DNA of 64,000 nt from Flavobacteriaceae bacterium (GCA_031277535.1 JAITMD010000003.1:186001-250000); one strand, 5' to 3'. Positions 53,170-63,353 are shown, numbered from the stretch's first letter. Notes: generated by a model not told the origin, from the letters alone. Numbers and translations: made by a program.

Positions 53170-56100
53170 ATGAAAAAAAGATTATTATCAGTTGCTTTCT
53201 TAATGGGAGCTATGGCAGCTAATGCCCAAGTAGGTATTGGTACTGCAACTCCAAATAAATCAGCAGAATTATTAATCCAATCTTCAAATAGAGGTTTGTT
53301 AATTCCTAATGTAGCATTAACAAGTAATACAGATAAATCAACAATTACTAATGGTAACGTTGAAAGCTTATTAGTATATGCTACTACAACTACAGCGAAA
53401 AAAGATATTACACCAGGGTACTATTATTGGGATGGTGCTAAATGGGCACGTTTAACAGCTGATAAAGATATTCCTCAAATAGTAGTGAATGAGTTTGCAA
53501 ACATCTTAAAAATGGATGGAGATAAAGTAGCAAACTTAATTATTGATTTAGTAAAAAACAATGAAACATTAACTGTGTTGGCTTATAATCCAGCTACAGG
53601 AGTGTTGACATATACAGATGAAAAAAAGCAACCAACAACAATTGATGTTAAAGGTGCAGTAAAAGCTTTTGAAACAGTAACAAGTATTACGACTGATGCT
53701 GTAAAAGGAACTATTACTTTTAAAGATGAAGCTGGAAAAGATACAGTATTAGATATAAAAGCATTAGTGAAAGCAAATGAGACATTGACTGTATTAGGAT
53801 ACGATAAAGCAAAAAACACATTAACGTACAGCGACGAAAAAGGAGTAGTAAAAACGATTGAGTTAGGTACAGGTGCAATGTCTTACGACAAAGCAACAAA
53901 TAGCATTACTTATGTAGATGCAAAAGGTGTTCCAACAACATTGACATTAAACAAAACAAGTTTAACGTACAATGAAGGTGATCAGAAGTTAGTTTATGTT
54001 GACTCAGAAGGAAAAACACAAACAGTTGACTTAAGCAAATTAGTGAAAGCTAATGAGACATTGACTGTATTAGCTTATGACAAAGCAAAAAACACATTAA
54101 CGTACAGTGATGAAAAAGGAGCTGTAAAAACGATAGAGTTAGGTACAGGTGCAATGTCTTACGACAAAGCAACAAATAGCATTACTTATGTAGATGCAAA
54201 AGGTGTTCCAACAACATTGACATTAAACAAAACAAGTTTAACGTATAATGAAGGTGACCAGAAGTTAGTTTATGTTGACTCGGAAGGAAAAACGCAAACA
54301 GTTGACCTAAGCAAATTAGTGAAAGGAAACGAAACTATTACAACTTTAGTTCGTGAGAAAGCTGGTAAATATGTTTATACTAACGAAGCTGGAAAAACTA
54401 CTGATATTACGGTTATTGGTGATATTATTGAAGTAATCAAAAATAAAACTGATCAAGATTTATATAATGTATTAAAACAATTAGTAAACGTAGAACAAAC
54501 GTTAACTAAGTTGGTTTATAATGCAACAAGTCGAGAATTGGTTTACACTGATGAAGCAAACACAACACATGAGATTAATGTAGATGCTTTAGTAAAAGAG
54601 AACCAAACAGTAATTACTTTAAAAGAGGGGACTAATATTAAAGTAACAGAGGTTAAAGGAGTAAATTCTATTTCTTATACTTTAGATGTACCAACAGCAA
54701 CTAAAGATGTAGCTGGAGTAGTAAAACCAGGTAGTGGATTAGATGTTGATGCAGCAGGTAACTTAACTGTTAATTTAGAAACAGCTTTAAATGGGAAAGA
54801 CTTAACTGGTAACGAAAAAATCGTTGTTACAGATGGTAAAGGAGCTGTATTAAAAACAACTAAGTTAGATATTAACGAAGCAAAATTAAGCTTACAAAAT
54901 ATTGGCGGTACACTTAATTTAACGCAACTTCAAGCTGGTAAAGCAGGTGATGTGTTGGTAGTAGATGCTACAGGTAATGTAGTATGGTCTGCTAAAGGTG
55001 CTATTACTACTAATAGTTTAGTATTGAATGGTACTGATTTAACTTCTACAGTTAATGGTGTTGGTTCTACTCAAACATTAAAAGATAAATTAACTACTGA
55101 AATGCTTCAGAATGGATCAGTTACAGCTGAGAAATTAGGAGCTGGAAAAGGTAATGAAGGTAAAGTTCCAGTAGCACAAGCTGATGGAACAGTAATATAT
55201 CAAAAGATCTCAGCTAATAATGTAGATGGGAAAGCATTAACATCAGCAAATGACTTATTATCTGTATCAGTAGAATCAGGAGTGGTATTGAAAGATGTTC
55301 AATTGACAGTTAATCAAGGTAAATTTGATTTAGCTAAAATTGGTGGTACACTACAGTTAACTCAGATTACAAAAGGAAACGAAGGAGAGATTTTAGTTAC
55401 AGAAAAAGATGCTAAAGGAGAGACTATTGTTAAGTGGGTATCTAAGGATAGTATTGTAAAAGGTGAAGAGACAATTACTAAGTTGGTATTGAATGATAAT
55501 GGAACATTTACATACTACAATGAAAATGAAATTGGAGCTGATGGTAATCCAGTAACAGGAGCTACAGGAGTAGTTATTGATCCAAGTTTAGTTAATGTAA
55601 CTAAAGATGGTAATAAATATGTGTTCAAGAATGCTGCTGGTAAAGAAATAGCAACAATAGCATTTAATGCAACAGAGATTACTTATAATGATACTACTAA
55701 TTTAGGGGCAACTAATGTTCAAGGAGCGATTGAGAAGTTATTAACTAAGATCAATACAGTAGAAGCTCATAAAGCAGAATTATCTACTGATGGAATCATT
55801 TTAGTAAATGATAAGGAAACTTTAGCAGGATCAGTATTAGAAGCAGCTAAGTTATCTATCAAAGAGGGAAGTATTACTTCTGATAAGTTAAAAGGAGGAA
55901 ACGAAGGAGAGATTTTAGTTACAGGAGATAAAGGTAAAGTAGAATGGGTGACTAAAACAGCAGCTACTTCTAATGAGTTATCTTCTACAGATAATACTTT
56001 AACATCTAATGTAAATGGTGTTTCTAAATCTGCGGATATAGTTAATTCTATTGGTAATTCTATTGTTGATAATAAATTAGTAACTACAGTTAATGGGGTT

Positions 56101-58800
56101 TCTACATCAGGTATTGATTTAACTCCAACTATCCAAGCAGGACAAAAAACTACTTCAGTTAAAAATGGTTCTAAAAAAGTAAGTGTTGTTACAACAGGAA
56201 CTGGAACAACAGGAAAGAATACGGAATATACAGTTGATGTAAACGAAAGTGAATTAAGTTTACAGAATATTGGTGGGCAAGTTACTAATAATCAGATTCA
56301 AGGAGGGAAAGAAGGAGATGTGTTAGTTAGTACAGTTGATAAAGATGGAAAACCTATTACTAAGTGGGTATCTAAAACAGCAGCTACTACAAATACTTTA
56401 ACTAAAAAAGATAACACAAACGGAAATACAATTATATCAACTGTAAATGGAGCTCCTGCTGAAGTTACTTTAATTGATAAAGTAGAGACTAAAGTAGATG
56501 GAACTACAATTAAAACAGTTGTAAATGGAATAGAATCTGCTTCTGTTGATTTAACAGGTGCTATCGAAGCTGGACAAAAAACAACTTCTGTAACAAATGG
56601 TTCTGATAAAGTAAGTGTTGTTGATACAACTACTGGAAAAAATACAAAGTATGTAGTAGATGTAAATGAAGCTAAGTTAAGTTTACAAAATATTGGTGGA
56701 CAAGTTACTAATAATCAGATTCAAGGAGGAAAAGAAGGAGATGTATTAGTTTCTGTGAAAGAAGGTGATAAGATGATCACTAAGTGGGTAACTAAAACTG
56801 ATGCTACTACAAATGAGTTGACTTTAGCAGGAAATGCATTAACAAGTACAGTTAATGGTAAGCCATCTACTGTTAATTTGACTGATGCAAATATCTCTTC
56901 AACAAAAGGTATTACAGGTACTGGAATTACAGTAAATGGAGGAGGAAACTCTACATTAAAAGACGTAACTCTTGCTATTACTCCAGGTACTGCTAATCAA
57001 GTAATGGTTACTTCTCAAGATGGGAAAGGAACAACTTGGGTTAATCAAAACGATATCGTTAAGAATAACACTACAAATGATATTAAGATTGAAGATGGTA
57101 AGTTAGTTTCTACAGTGAATGGAAAAGAAGCTACAACAGATTTAACAGATAAGATTTCTAAAGATATGTTACAAGGAGGTTCTGTAACAAAAGAAAAGAT
57201 TGCTGAAGATGTTGCAGGTAATGGTTTAGGAAAAAATGCTGATGGTTCTTTAGAAGTAAAAGCTGGTAATGGTATTACAATAGTAGATGACAAAGTAACT
57301 GTTAATGCAGGTACAGGTCTATCATTTGGTACAGATGGTAAATTAAATGTAGATTTCCCTACTGCCACTAAAGATACAGCAGGTGTTGTAAAGCCTGGTA
57401 AAGGTTTAGACGTTGCTACTGATGGTACATTAACTGTAAATTATGATACAGCTAAAACTGAATTAGCTAAAGGAAAAGTAACTTCTTCTTCAATTGTTGT
57501 TAATGAAGATAAAGGAAGTGAAGGTTCTACATTTAAAAATGTTACTTTAGAGATTAAAGGAGGTAATGCAGATGGTCAGGTATTAACATCTGACAAAAAT
57601 GGAAATGTAACTTGGACTACACCAGAGAAAGTAGCTACTACTAATACATTAGAAGCAAAAGGAGATAAACTTGTTTCTACAGTTAATGGAAAAGAAGCTG
57701 AATTAATTTTAGCAGGTGATGTAGTACTTAAAGGTAGTAAAACAGTTGTAGGTGCTATTCAGGGTACTCCTGTAAGTGAAACTAAACCAACAACAAATGG
57801 TCAGGCTTTAGTTTATAATACAACTACAAAAAATTGGGAACCAGGTACACCAAATGTAACAGTAGATAAAATAACTGATGCTAAAACATTAACTACAGAT
57901 AATATCATCTTAGTAAATAATGGTGGTAAATTAGAAAAGTCTGTATTAACTGATACAAAATTATCTATTGCAAATAACGCAATTACTTCAGAATTGATTA
58001 AAGATGGAGATATTAAGACAGTTGATTTAGGAGATAAAGTAGTTACACCAAGTAAAGTAGAAGGTGGTCAAGACGGTGAAGTGCTTACAACAATAGGTAC
58101 AGGTGTTGATGCTAAAGTAGAATGGAAAAAACCAGTTGTTGATGCAGGTGCTTTAATTAATGGTAAGGCATTAACTTCTCCAGAAGGTACAATTACAATC
58201 ACAGGTGAAGGAGCTACAGCTTTATTAAAAGAGGCTAAAGTTGATGTTGCTAATGGTGCAATTACTCCAGTGAAAATTAAAGCAGGTAATGACAATCAAG
58301 TATTAACAACTGTTGTTACAGGAAGCAATGCAACTGTTGTTTGGAAAGACAAAGAAAAACCAACTGTTATTAAAGGTGGTGACTCTACAACAAGTAATGT
58401 AGTAGTAACTCCTGGTACAGATGATAAAGCTAATGAATACACAGTAGACGTGAAATCAGCTATGCCAAAAGTATTCTACATGCCACCAGTTATGTTTGAT
58501 ACATCAAAAGTTGGAACTGGTAAATCAAGAAACTTATACAATGAGTATAAAGCTATGTTTACAGGTACAGGTGATGTGAAAGAGACACCAATTACAGGAA
58601 CAAGACCTAAAATGGTAAAATCTGATGCTAATGCTACTATTCCTGTATACAAAGCAGAAGAGTTAAACTTCTTTGTACCATATTATGATCCAGCTGTATT
58701 TGCTAATGTAAATGTTGATGCAGATGGAAATTTAACTTATGATATTATCAAGAAAGCAAAATATGGAGCTTTCATGACAGTAGTATTTGTAGTAAAATAA
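53170..58800 (+). CDS. Giant tail-fibre-like repeat adhesin, 1876 aa
   Basis: A signal peptide ends in ANAQ and is followed by VGIGTATPNKSAELLIQ, the start typical of Bacteroidetes tail-fibre-like exported proteins. Residues about 200-390 contain a nearly exact tandem duplication of 92 residues. Four diverged copies of an LSLQNIGG-x5-QI-x-GG-EGDVLV block and many GQVLTT...W-type prisms fill the rest, as do VVKPGxGLDV segments known from phage tail fibres. The last 110 residues (from about 1763, PKVFYMPPVMFDTS) form a distinct C-terminal domain without a T9SS sorting signal. It follows the lectin/RCC1 gene by 31 bp. A long, probably oligomeric surface fibre is the best reading. Confidence 0.8.
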   Translation: MKKRLLSVAFLMGAMAANAQVGIGTATPNKSAELLIQSSNRGLLIPNVALTSNTDKSTITNGNVESLLVYATTTTAKKDITPGYYYWDGAKWARLTADKDIPQIVVNEFANILKMDGDKVANLIIDLVKNNETLTVLAYNPATGVLTYTDEKKQPTTIDVKGAVKAFETVTSITTDAVKGTITFKDEAGKDTVLDIKALVKANETLTVLGYDKAKNTLTYSDEKGVVKTIELGTGAMSYDKATNSITYVDAKGVPTTLTLNKTSLTYNEGDQKLVYVDSEGKTQTVDLSKLVKANETLTVLAYDKAKNTLTYSDEKGAVKTIELGTGAMSYDKATNSITYVDAKGVPTTLTLNKTSLTYNEGDQKLVYVDSEGKTQTVDLSKLVKGNETITTLVREKAGKYVYTNEAGKTTDITVIGDIIEVIKNKTDQDLYNVLKQLVNVEQTLTKLVYNATSRELVYTDEANTTHEINVDALVKENQTVITLKEGTNIKVTEVKGVNSISYTLDVPTATKDVAGVVKPGSGLDVDAAGNLTVNLETALNGKDLTGNEKIVVTDGKGAVLKTTKLDINEAKLSLQNIGGTLNLTQLQAGKAGDVLVVDATGNVVWSAKGAITTNSLVLNGTDLTSTVNGVGSTQTLKDKLTTEMLQNGSVTAEKLGAGKGNEGKVPVAQADGTVIYQKISANNVDGKALTSANDLLSVSVESGVVLKDVQLTVNQGKFDLAKIGGTLQLTQITKGNEGEILVTEKDAKGETIVKWVSKDSIVKGEETITKLVLNDNGTFTYYNENEIGADGNPVTGATGVVIDPSLVNVTKDGNKYVFKNAAGKEIATIAFNATEITYNDTTNLGATNVQGAIEKLLTKINTVEAHKAELSTDGIILVNDKETLAGSVLEAAKLSIKEGSITSDKLKGGNEGEILVTGDKGKVEWVTKTAATSNELSSTDNTLTSNVNGVSKSADIVNSIGNSIVDNKLVTTVNGVSTSGIDLTPTIQAGQKTTSVKNGSKKVSVVTTGTGTTGKNTEYTVDVNESELSLQNIGGQVTNNQIQGGKEGDVLVSTVDKDGKPITKWVSKTAATTNTLTKKDNTNGNTIISTVNGAPAEVTLIDKVETKVDGTTIKTVVNGIESASVDLTGAIEAGQKTTSVTNGSDKVSVVDTTTGKNTKYVVDVNEAKLSLQNIGGQVTNNQIQGGKEGDVLVSVKEGDKMITKWVTKTDATTNELTLAGNALTSTVNGKPSTVNLTDANISSTKGITGTGITVNGGGNSTLKDVTLAITPGTANQVMVTSQDGKGTTWVNQNDIVKNNTTNDIKIEDGKLVSTVNGKEATTDLTDKISKDMLQGGSVTKEKIAEDVAGNGLGKNADGSLEVKAGNGITIVDDKVTVNAGTGLSFGTDGKLNVDFPTATKDTAGVVKPGKGLDVATDGTLTVNYDTAKTELAKGKVTSSSIVVNEDKGSEGSTFKNVTLEIKGGNADGQVLTSDKNGNVTWTTPEKVATTNTLEAKGDKLVSTVNGKEAELILAGDVVLKGSKTVVGAIQGTPVSETKPTTNGQALVYNTTTKNWEPGTPNVTVDKITDAKTLTTDNIILVNNGGKLEKSVLTDTKLSIANNAITSELIKDGDIKTVDLGDKVVTPSKVEGGQDGEVLTTIGTGVDAKVEWKKPVVDAGALINGKALTSPEGTITITGEGATALLKEAKVDVANGAITPVKIKAGNDNQVLTTVVTGSNATVVWKDKEKPTVIKGGDSTTSNVVVTPGTDDKANEYTVDVKSAMPKVFYMPPVMFDTSKVGTGKSRNLYNEYKAMFTGTGDVKETPITGTRPKMVKSDANATIPVYKAEELNFFVPYYDPAVFANVNVDADGNLTYDIIKKAKYGAFMTVVFVVK
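53776..54327 (+). repeat. Tandem duplication, 2 x 276 bp, inside the fibre gene
   Basis: Two nearly identical 276-bp units (starting at 53776 and 54052) encode 92 residues each and differ mostly at synonymous positions. The similarity invites copy-number change by slippage or recombination. Confidence 0.85.
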
Positions 58801-58810
58801 TAAAAGAATA

Positions 58811-58834
58811 AAGCGTTAGCCCTTGGGCTAACGC
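58811..58834 (+). other. Intercistronic hairpin
   Basis: AGCGTTAGCCC pairs with GGCTAACGCCT around TTG between the fibre gene and the next gene. There is no T-run, so it may stabilise mRNA ends or lower downstream expression rather than terminate. Confidence 0.55.
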
Positions 58835-58857
58835 CTTATCTAACTAAAGACAAACCT

Positions 58858-60177
58858 ATGAAATCATTATATATTAATCGCTTTTTGTATTTCGCTGTAT
58901 TAGGTACAACGGGTTCTGTAGCTGCACAAAATAGCACAGAAGCATTCGTAAACCAGGGAAGTACAATTAGTGTAGCTCCAACAGGAGTGATGTCTACAGC
59001 CTACAGTTTTGACAACAAAGCTCAAGGAACAGTAGCATCGGATGGAACGACATACTATTACCGTGACTTCAACAATGATGGGGCGTACAGTACACTGACA
59101 AACCAAAAGAAGGCAAAGGCAGTATTTAAGCGTTTTGACAATGAAACAGGAAAACAAATAATCTCTGGTGATGGTTTGTCTTCTTTTCACGATGTTGAAT
59201 TAGACAATGCAACTCCAGTAATGGCTTTTGATCTAAAGAATAATATTGATGTTTATGGAACAGTAGATTTTAGAGACGGAATTATTCAGGTGGATTCAAC
59301 AGTAAACCCACGTACGAAACTTACTAATGGAATGTTGAGCTTTCAAAAAGGAGCAAAAGCAATCAATGTAAAAGATGCAAGTCATGCTGAAGGTGAAGTA
59401 GAAAAAATCGGAAACGAGGAATTTACGTATCCTAAGGGAGATAAAGGATATTACCGTATGGCAAAAATCTCTGCTCCGAAAGACTTAAAAGATGGTTTTG
59501 TTGGAAAATATGTTTTGGATGACAAGAATTTCTTTAGAGTTCGTCATGTTACATCAGGTGTAATAGACAAATTAGATCGTAGAGAATATTGGTTGGAAGA
59601 GCGTGGAAGTAATACTAAAAGTGAGATAATGGTTACTTTATCTTGGGATGAACGTACAACACCTGCAGAGTTATTGACTAATATAGAAAAAGAGCTTCAT
59701 ATTGTACGTTACGATGAAAAACAACAAATGTGGGTTGATGAAGGAGGAGTAGTAGATATGGATGAAAAAACTATTTCTACACCATCTGTTGTAAATGGAT
59801 ATGGATTCTTTACTTTAGCAACTGTGAAAACGGATTGGTTGTTAGATGGGGATGTAGTAATCTACAACTTGGTAACACCTGATGGAGATGGAAGAAATGA
59901 ATATTTCTTGATTGACAATATTAATAAGTATCCTAATAATCGTGTGGAAATCTTTAATCGTTGGGGAGTTAAAGTTTACGAAACAAGTGATTACGACAAT
60001 AAAGATCTTAAAAACGTGTTTAGAGGATATTCTTCAGGTCGTGTAACAGTGAACAAGAATGAGAAATTACCAACAGGAACGTATTTCTACATTGTGTCTT
60101 ATGAGTATAAAGATGCAAAAGGTAATAATTCAAAAATGGTTAAAAAATCAGGATACTTACATTTAGAAAGTAACTAA
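58858..60177 (+). CDS. Exported protein with gliding-motility/T9SS type B C-terminal sorting domain
   Basis: This 439-residue product has an N-terminal signal peptide ending in VAAQ, and a beta-rich passenger with no known domain at about 25-325. A CHU_C/type B sorting domain follows at about 328-439 (VTPDGDGRNEYF, VEIFNRWGVKVYE, GTYFYIVSYEY). Such domains are recognised by the type IX secretion system together with a PorP/SprF protein, which is encoded 11 bp downstream. It is the only gene in the cluster with an obvious T9SS signal and probably serves as the anchor or carrier for the fibre. Confidence 0.88.
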   Translation: MKSLYINRFLYFAVLGTTGSVAAQNSTEAFVNQGSTISVAPTGVMSTAYSFDNKAQGTVASDGTTYYYRDFNNDGAYSTLTNQKKAKAVFKRFDNETGKQIISGDGLSSFHDVELDNATPVMAFDLKNNIDVYGTVDFRDGIIQVDSTVNPRTKLTNGMLSFQKGAKAINVKDASHAEGEVEKIGNEEFTYPKGDKGYYRMAKISAPKDLKDGFVGKYVLDDKNFFRVRHVTSGVIDKLDRREYWLEERGSNTKSEIMVTLSWDERTTPAELLTNIEKELHIVRYDEKQQMWVDEGGVVDMDEKTISTPSVVNGYGFFTLATVKTDWLLDGDVVIYNLVTPDGDGRNEYFLIDNINKYPNNRVEIFNRWGVKVYETSDYDNKDLKNVFRGYSSGRVTVNKNEKLPTGTYFYIVSYEYKDAKGNNSKMVKKSGYLHLESN

Positions 60178-60188
60178 GACATCATCAA

Positions 60189-61133
60189 ATGAAATTGAAT
60201 AAAAATATACAAGCCCTTGGATTAAGCCTAATTACTTTAGGCTTTGTTCAAAGTGCACAAGCACAACAGGACCCTCAGTACACGCAATATATGTACAATC
60301 ATGCAAATATCAACCCAGCTTATGCAGGGAGTGTAGATCATTTGAGCATTTTTGGACATTATCGTACGCAATGGGTAGGTTTGGACGGTGCTCCTAAAAC
60401 AGCTAATATCTCTGCAACTACACCTTTAGGTGACTCAGGATTAGGAATGGGAGTACACTTTACAAATGACCGAATTGGTGTGATGGACGAAAACAATATT
60501 GCAGTTGATTTATCATATGCAGTTGATTTGAACAATAACTACAAATTAGCTTTTGGAGTAAAAGGGTCTGCTAATATATTAAATGTTGATTATACGCGTT
60601 TGCACCCACATAATCCAAGTGAGTTAGAAAAATTGGGAAATAATGTAAATGAGTTTAATCCTAATGTAGGAGCAGGTATGTTCTTGTATTCAGATAAAGC
60701 CTATGTTGGTTTCTCAGTGCCAAATTTATTGACACGTACACGTTACGATGACAATAGTTATGGATCAGAAGTAACTACATTACGTCAAAAGATGCATTAT
60801 TACCTTACGGGGGGGTATGTGTTTGATTTGAGTAGAGATGTGAAGTTTAAACCTGCAGCTTTAGTAAAAGCAACAACAGGTGCTCCTTTACAAGTTGACT
60901 TAACTGCAAACTTTATCTTTATGGAACGTTTAACTGTTGGAGCAGCGTACCGTTGGGATGCTTCTGTTAGTGGATTAATAGGTTTCCAAGTAAATGATAA
61001 TATTTTCTTAGGATATAGTTATGATGCTGAAACAACGGCTTTGAAGCATTACAACTCAGGTTCACATGAATTCTTTGTACGTTTTGACTTATTTAGTAAA
61101 ATCAAGCGTATTAATGCACCACGTTACTTCTAA
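60189..61133 (+). CDS. PorP/SprF-family type IX secretion outer-membrane protein
   Basis: This 314-residue protein has a signal peptide ending in AQAQ and the family start DPQYTQYMYNHANINPAYAGS. About fourteen beta strands and a C-terminal FFVRFDLF strand mark an outer-membrane barrel. In gliding bacteria each SprF-type protein partners a type B sorting-domain cargo encoded beside it. The spacing of 11 bp to the upstream cargo gene and 12 bp to the PorE-like gene indicates one translated unit. Confidence 0.93.
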   Translation: MKLNKNIQALGLSLITLGFVQSAQAQQDPQYTQYMYNHANINPAYAGSVDHLSIFGHYRTQWVGLDGAPKTANISATTPLGDSGLGMGVHFTNDRIGVMDENNIAVDLSYAVDLNNNYKLAFGVKGSANILNVDYTRLHPHNPSELEKLGNNVNEFNPNVGAGMFLYSDKAYVGFSVPNLLTRTRYDDNSYGSEVTTLRQKMHYYLTGGYVFDLSRDVKFKPAALVKATTGAPLQVDLTANFIFMERLTVGAAYRWDASVSGLIGFQVNDNIFLGYSYDAETTALKHYNSGSHEFFVRFDLFSKIKRINAPRYF

Positions 61134-61145
61134 AAAACCAATAGT

Positions 61146-63116
61146 ATGAAAAATAGATTATTAAAAATATGTCTTTTCAGTACATTACTGTTAGGTGTAG
61201 GAGTAAATACCTATGCACAGCGAGGGACGGAAAAGAAAGCAAATAAAGAGTTTGACAAATATGCATATGTTGATGCGATTAAGGTTTATGAACGTATTGC
61301 AGATAAAGGATATATCAATACTTCTGTATTAACTAAATTAGGTGATGCTAATTATTTTAATGCAAAATTGGCAGAAGCTAATAAATGGTATGACCAATTA
61401 TTTAATGCAACTTATGAGGATAAAGATTTAAGTCAGTTGCCAGCAGAGTATTACTATCGCTATGCACAAACGTTGAAAGCAGTTGGAAAAACAGCTGAGG
61501 CAGATCAGAATTTAGCAAAGTTTGCAGAATTAGAAAAAAATGATTCAAGAGCAAAATTGTTTGAGAGTAGCAAGCAAAACTACTTGAAAGAGATTGAGAA
61601 AATGTCAAATCGTTTTGATATTAAAAATTTACCAATCAATAGTGCTTATTCTGATTATGGGGCAGCAATTTTAGGTGATAAGTTAATCTTTACTTCTGCT
61701 CGTCCAAATGCTGAAACAAACAAGAAGACACATGAGTGGACAAATGAAAACTTCACAAGTTTGTTTGAAACACAGATTAATGCAGATGGTACATTTGGTG
61801 AACCAACATTGTTTTCAAAAACAGTAGATTCAAGAGCAGTAAATGAATCAACTGCTGTATTTACACAAGATGGAAATACAATGTACTTTACAAGAAATAA
61901 TTCTTCTGTAAAAGGAAAAAGAAAGTATAATGCGGAGAACAATGCTTTGTTGAAAATTTACAAAGCAACGAAAGATGAGAATGGTAAATGGGTAAATATT
62001 ACAGAATTGCCTTTCAATTCGGATAGTTATAACTGTGCTCACCCAGCATTAACGCCAGATGATAAGTGGTTGTATTTTGTTTCTGATCAGAAAGGAAGTT
62101 TAGGGCAATCAGATATTTTCAGAGTAGCAATTTATCCAACAGGAGAATATGGTGATGTAGAGAATGTAGGAGATAAAATCAATACAAGTGGTAGAGAAAC
62201 GTTCCCATTTATTTCTAATGATCATATGTTCTATTTTGCTTCAGATGGTCGTCCTGGATTAGGAGGTTTAGATGTGTATATGGCAAAGTTAAATGTTGAT
62301 GGAAGTTTTGGACAAGTTGTGAATATGGGAACTCCAATTAACAGTGCTTATGATGATTTTTCTTTCTATATTGATGGTAAGAGTCGCAAAGGATTTGTTA
62401 GTTCTAATCGTGAAGGAGGACAAGGAAATGACGATATTTATTTCTTCTTAGAAAAAGTATGTAAACAAGCTTTAGAAGGTATTGTGTTTGACAAGGATAC
62501 AAAAGAAGTTTTAGCTAATGCTTCTTTAACGTTCTACAATGCAAATTATGATGTTGTACGCACAATAAAAACGGATGCTAAAGGTTATTACTTAGTAGAA
62601 GATATTGATTGTGGAATGAAGTATCGCATTAAAGCAGAAATGCCAAAGTACAATATTGAAGAATCTACAGTTCATTTAGATTATAGTCCTGGAGTTAAGA
62701 AACATGATATTCCATTGGAAAAAACAGTTCAACCTGTTGGTGTGAATGACGATTTATTCAAGAAGTTGAAGTTACAGCCAATCTATTTCGATTTCGACAA
62801 GTCTAATATCCGTCGTGACGCTTCGATTGAATTGATGAAAATCGTAGAGGTAATGAAGGAATATCCTACAATGAAGATTGATGTACGTTCTCATACAGAC
62901 AGTAGAGGAAACGATGATTATAACATGAAGTTGTCTGATCGTAGAGCAAAATCTACTGTAGCATGGATTATTTCACAAGGAATTGATAAAAACCGTATTA
63001 GTGGAAAAGGATATGGAGAAAGTCAATTACAAAACAAATGTAAGAATGGTGTTCCTTGTACAGTAGAAGAGCATCAGTTGAACAGACGTAGTGAGTTCAT
63101 TATTTTAGAAATGTAA
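61146..63116 (+). CDS. PorE-like OmpA-family protein (TPR, WD40/PD40 propeller, CRD, OmpA)
   Basis: This 656-residue exported protein has a signal peptide ending in TYAQ, a TPR-like helical region (about 25-150), and a PD40-type beta-propeller (about 175-435; TPDDKWLYFVSDQ, GGLDVYMAKL). A carboxypeptidase-regulatory-like domain follows (about 440-530), then an OmpA C-terminal domain (about 545-656) with YFDFDKSNIRRDA and the peptidoglycan-binding Asp/Arg residues of SHTDSRGNDDYN/SDRRA. The order equals that of Porphyromonas PorE, which ties the T9SS outer-membrane complex to the cell wall. As the last gene, just after porP/sprF, it likely anchors this fibre module. Confidence 0.9.
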   Translation: MKNRLLKICLFSTLLLGVGVNTYAQRGTEKKANKEFDKYAYVDAIKVYERIADKGYINTSVLTKLGDANYFNAKLAEANKWYDQLFNATYEDKDLSQLPAEYYYRYAQTLKAVGKTAEADQNLAKFAELEKNDSRAKLFESSKQNYLKEIEKMSNRFDIKNLPINSAYSDYGAAILGDKLIFTSARPNAETNKKTHEWTNENFTSLFETQINADGTFGEPTLFSKTVDSRAVNESTAVFTQDGNTMYFTRNNSSVKGKRKYNAENNALLKIYKATKDENGKWVNITELPFNSDSYNCAHPALTPDDKWLYFVSDQKGSLGQSDIFRVAIYPTGEYGDVENVGDKINTSGRETFPFISNDHMFYFASDGRPGLGGLDVYMAKLNVDGSFGQVVNMGTPINSAYDDFSFYIDGKSRKGFVSSNREGGQGNDDIYFFLEKVCKQALEGIVFDKDTKEVLANASLTFYNANYDVVRTIKTDAKGYYLVEDIDCGMKYRIKAEMPKYNIEESTVHLDYSPGVKKHDIPLEKTVQPVGVNDDLFKKLKLQPIYFDFDKSNIRRDASIELMKIVEVMKEYPTMKIDVRSHTDSRGNDDYNMKLSDRRAKSTVAWIISQGIDKNRISGKGYGESQLQNKCKNGVPCTVEEHQLNRRSEFIILEM

Positions 63117-63163
63117 TAACAAGTAAAGAATAGAAATACGATTTACTTAATACAATACAAGCC

Positions 63164-63202
63164 TTGGGGCTTAAACAAAAACAACAAACCCCAATTTTTT
63201 TT
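63164..63202 (+). terminator. First terminator candidate of the surface operon
   Basis: TTGGGG pairs with CCCCAA across a 19-nt loop, followed by T8. The short stem makes this moderate. Confidence 0.5.
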
Positions 63203-63245
63203 CGACCGATCCTGCTGTAGGATGTTAAACTAACAGTATTAGCTG

Positions 63246-63273
63246 AGACCTCCCAAAAGGGAGGTCTTTTTTG
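63246..63273 (+). terminator. Second, strong terminator of the surface operon
   Basis: The perfect 9-bp stem AGACCTCCC/GGGAGGTCT with AAAA loop is followed by T5. Confidence 0.85.
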
Positions 63274-63323
63274 TATAAATGAGTTGTAAAAGGGGATATC
63301 AGTATTGAAAAGGTATAGGTGTT

Positions 63324-63353
63324 TTTGAAGGGAATGATATAATTATAGCTTTG
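63324..63353 (+). promoter_or_regulatory. Promoter of the dihydrolipoyl dehydrogenase gene
   Basis: TTTG (63324-63327), 18 bp and TAGCTTTG (63346-63353) fit the consensus; the leader would be about 130 nt. A second, weaker TATTTTCG (63455-63462) lies nearer the gene. Confidence 0.5.
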
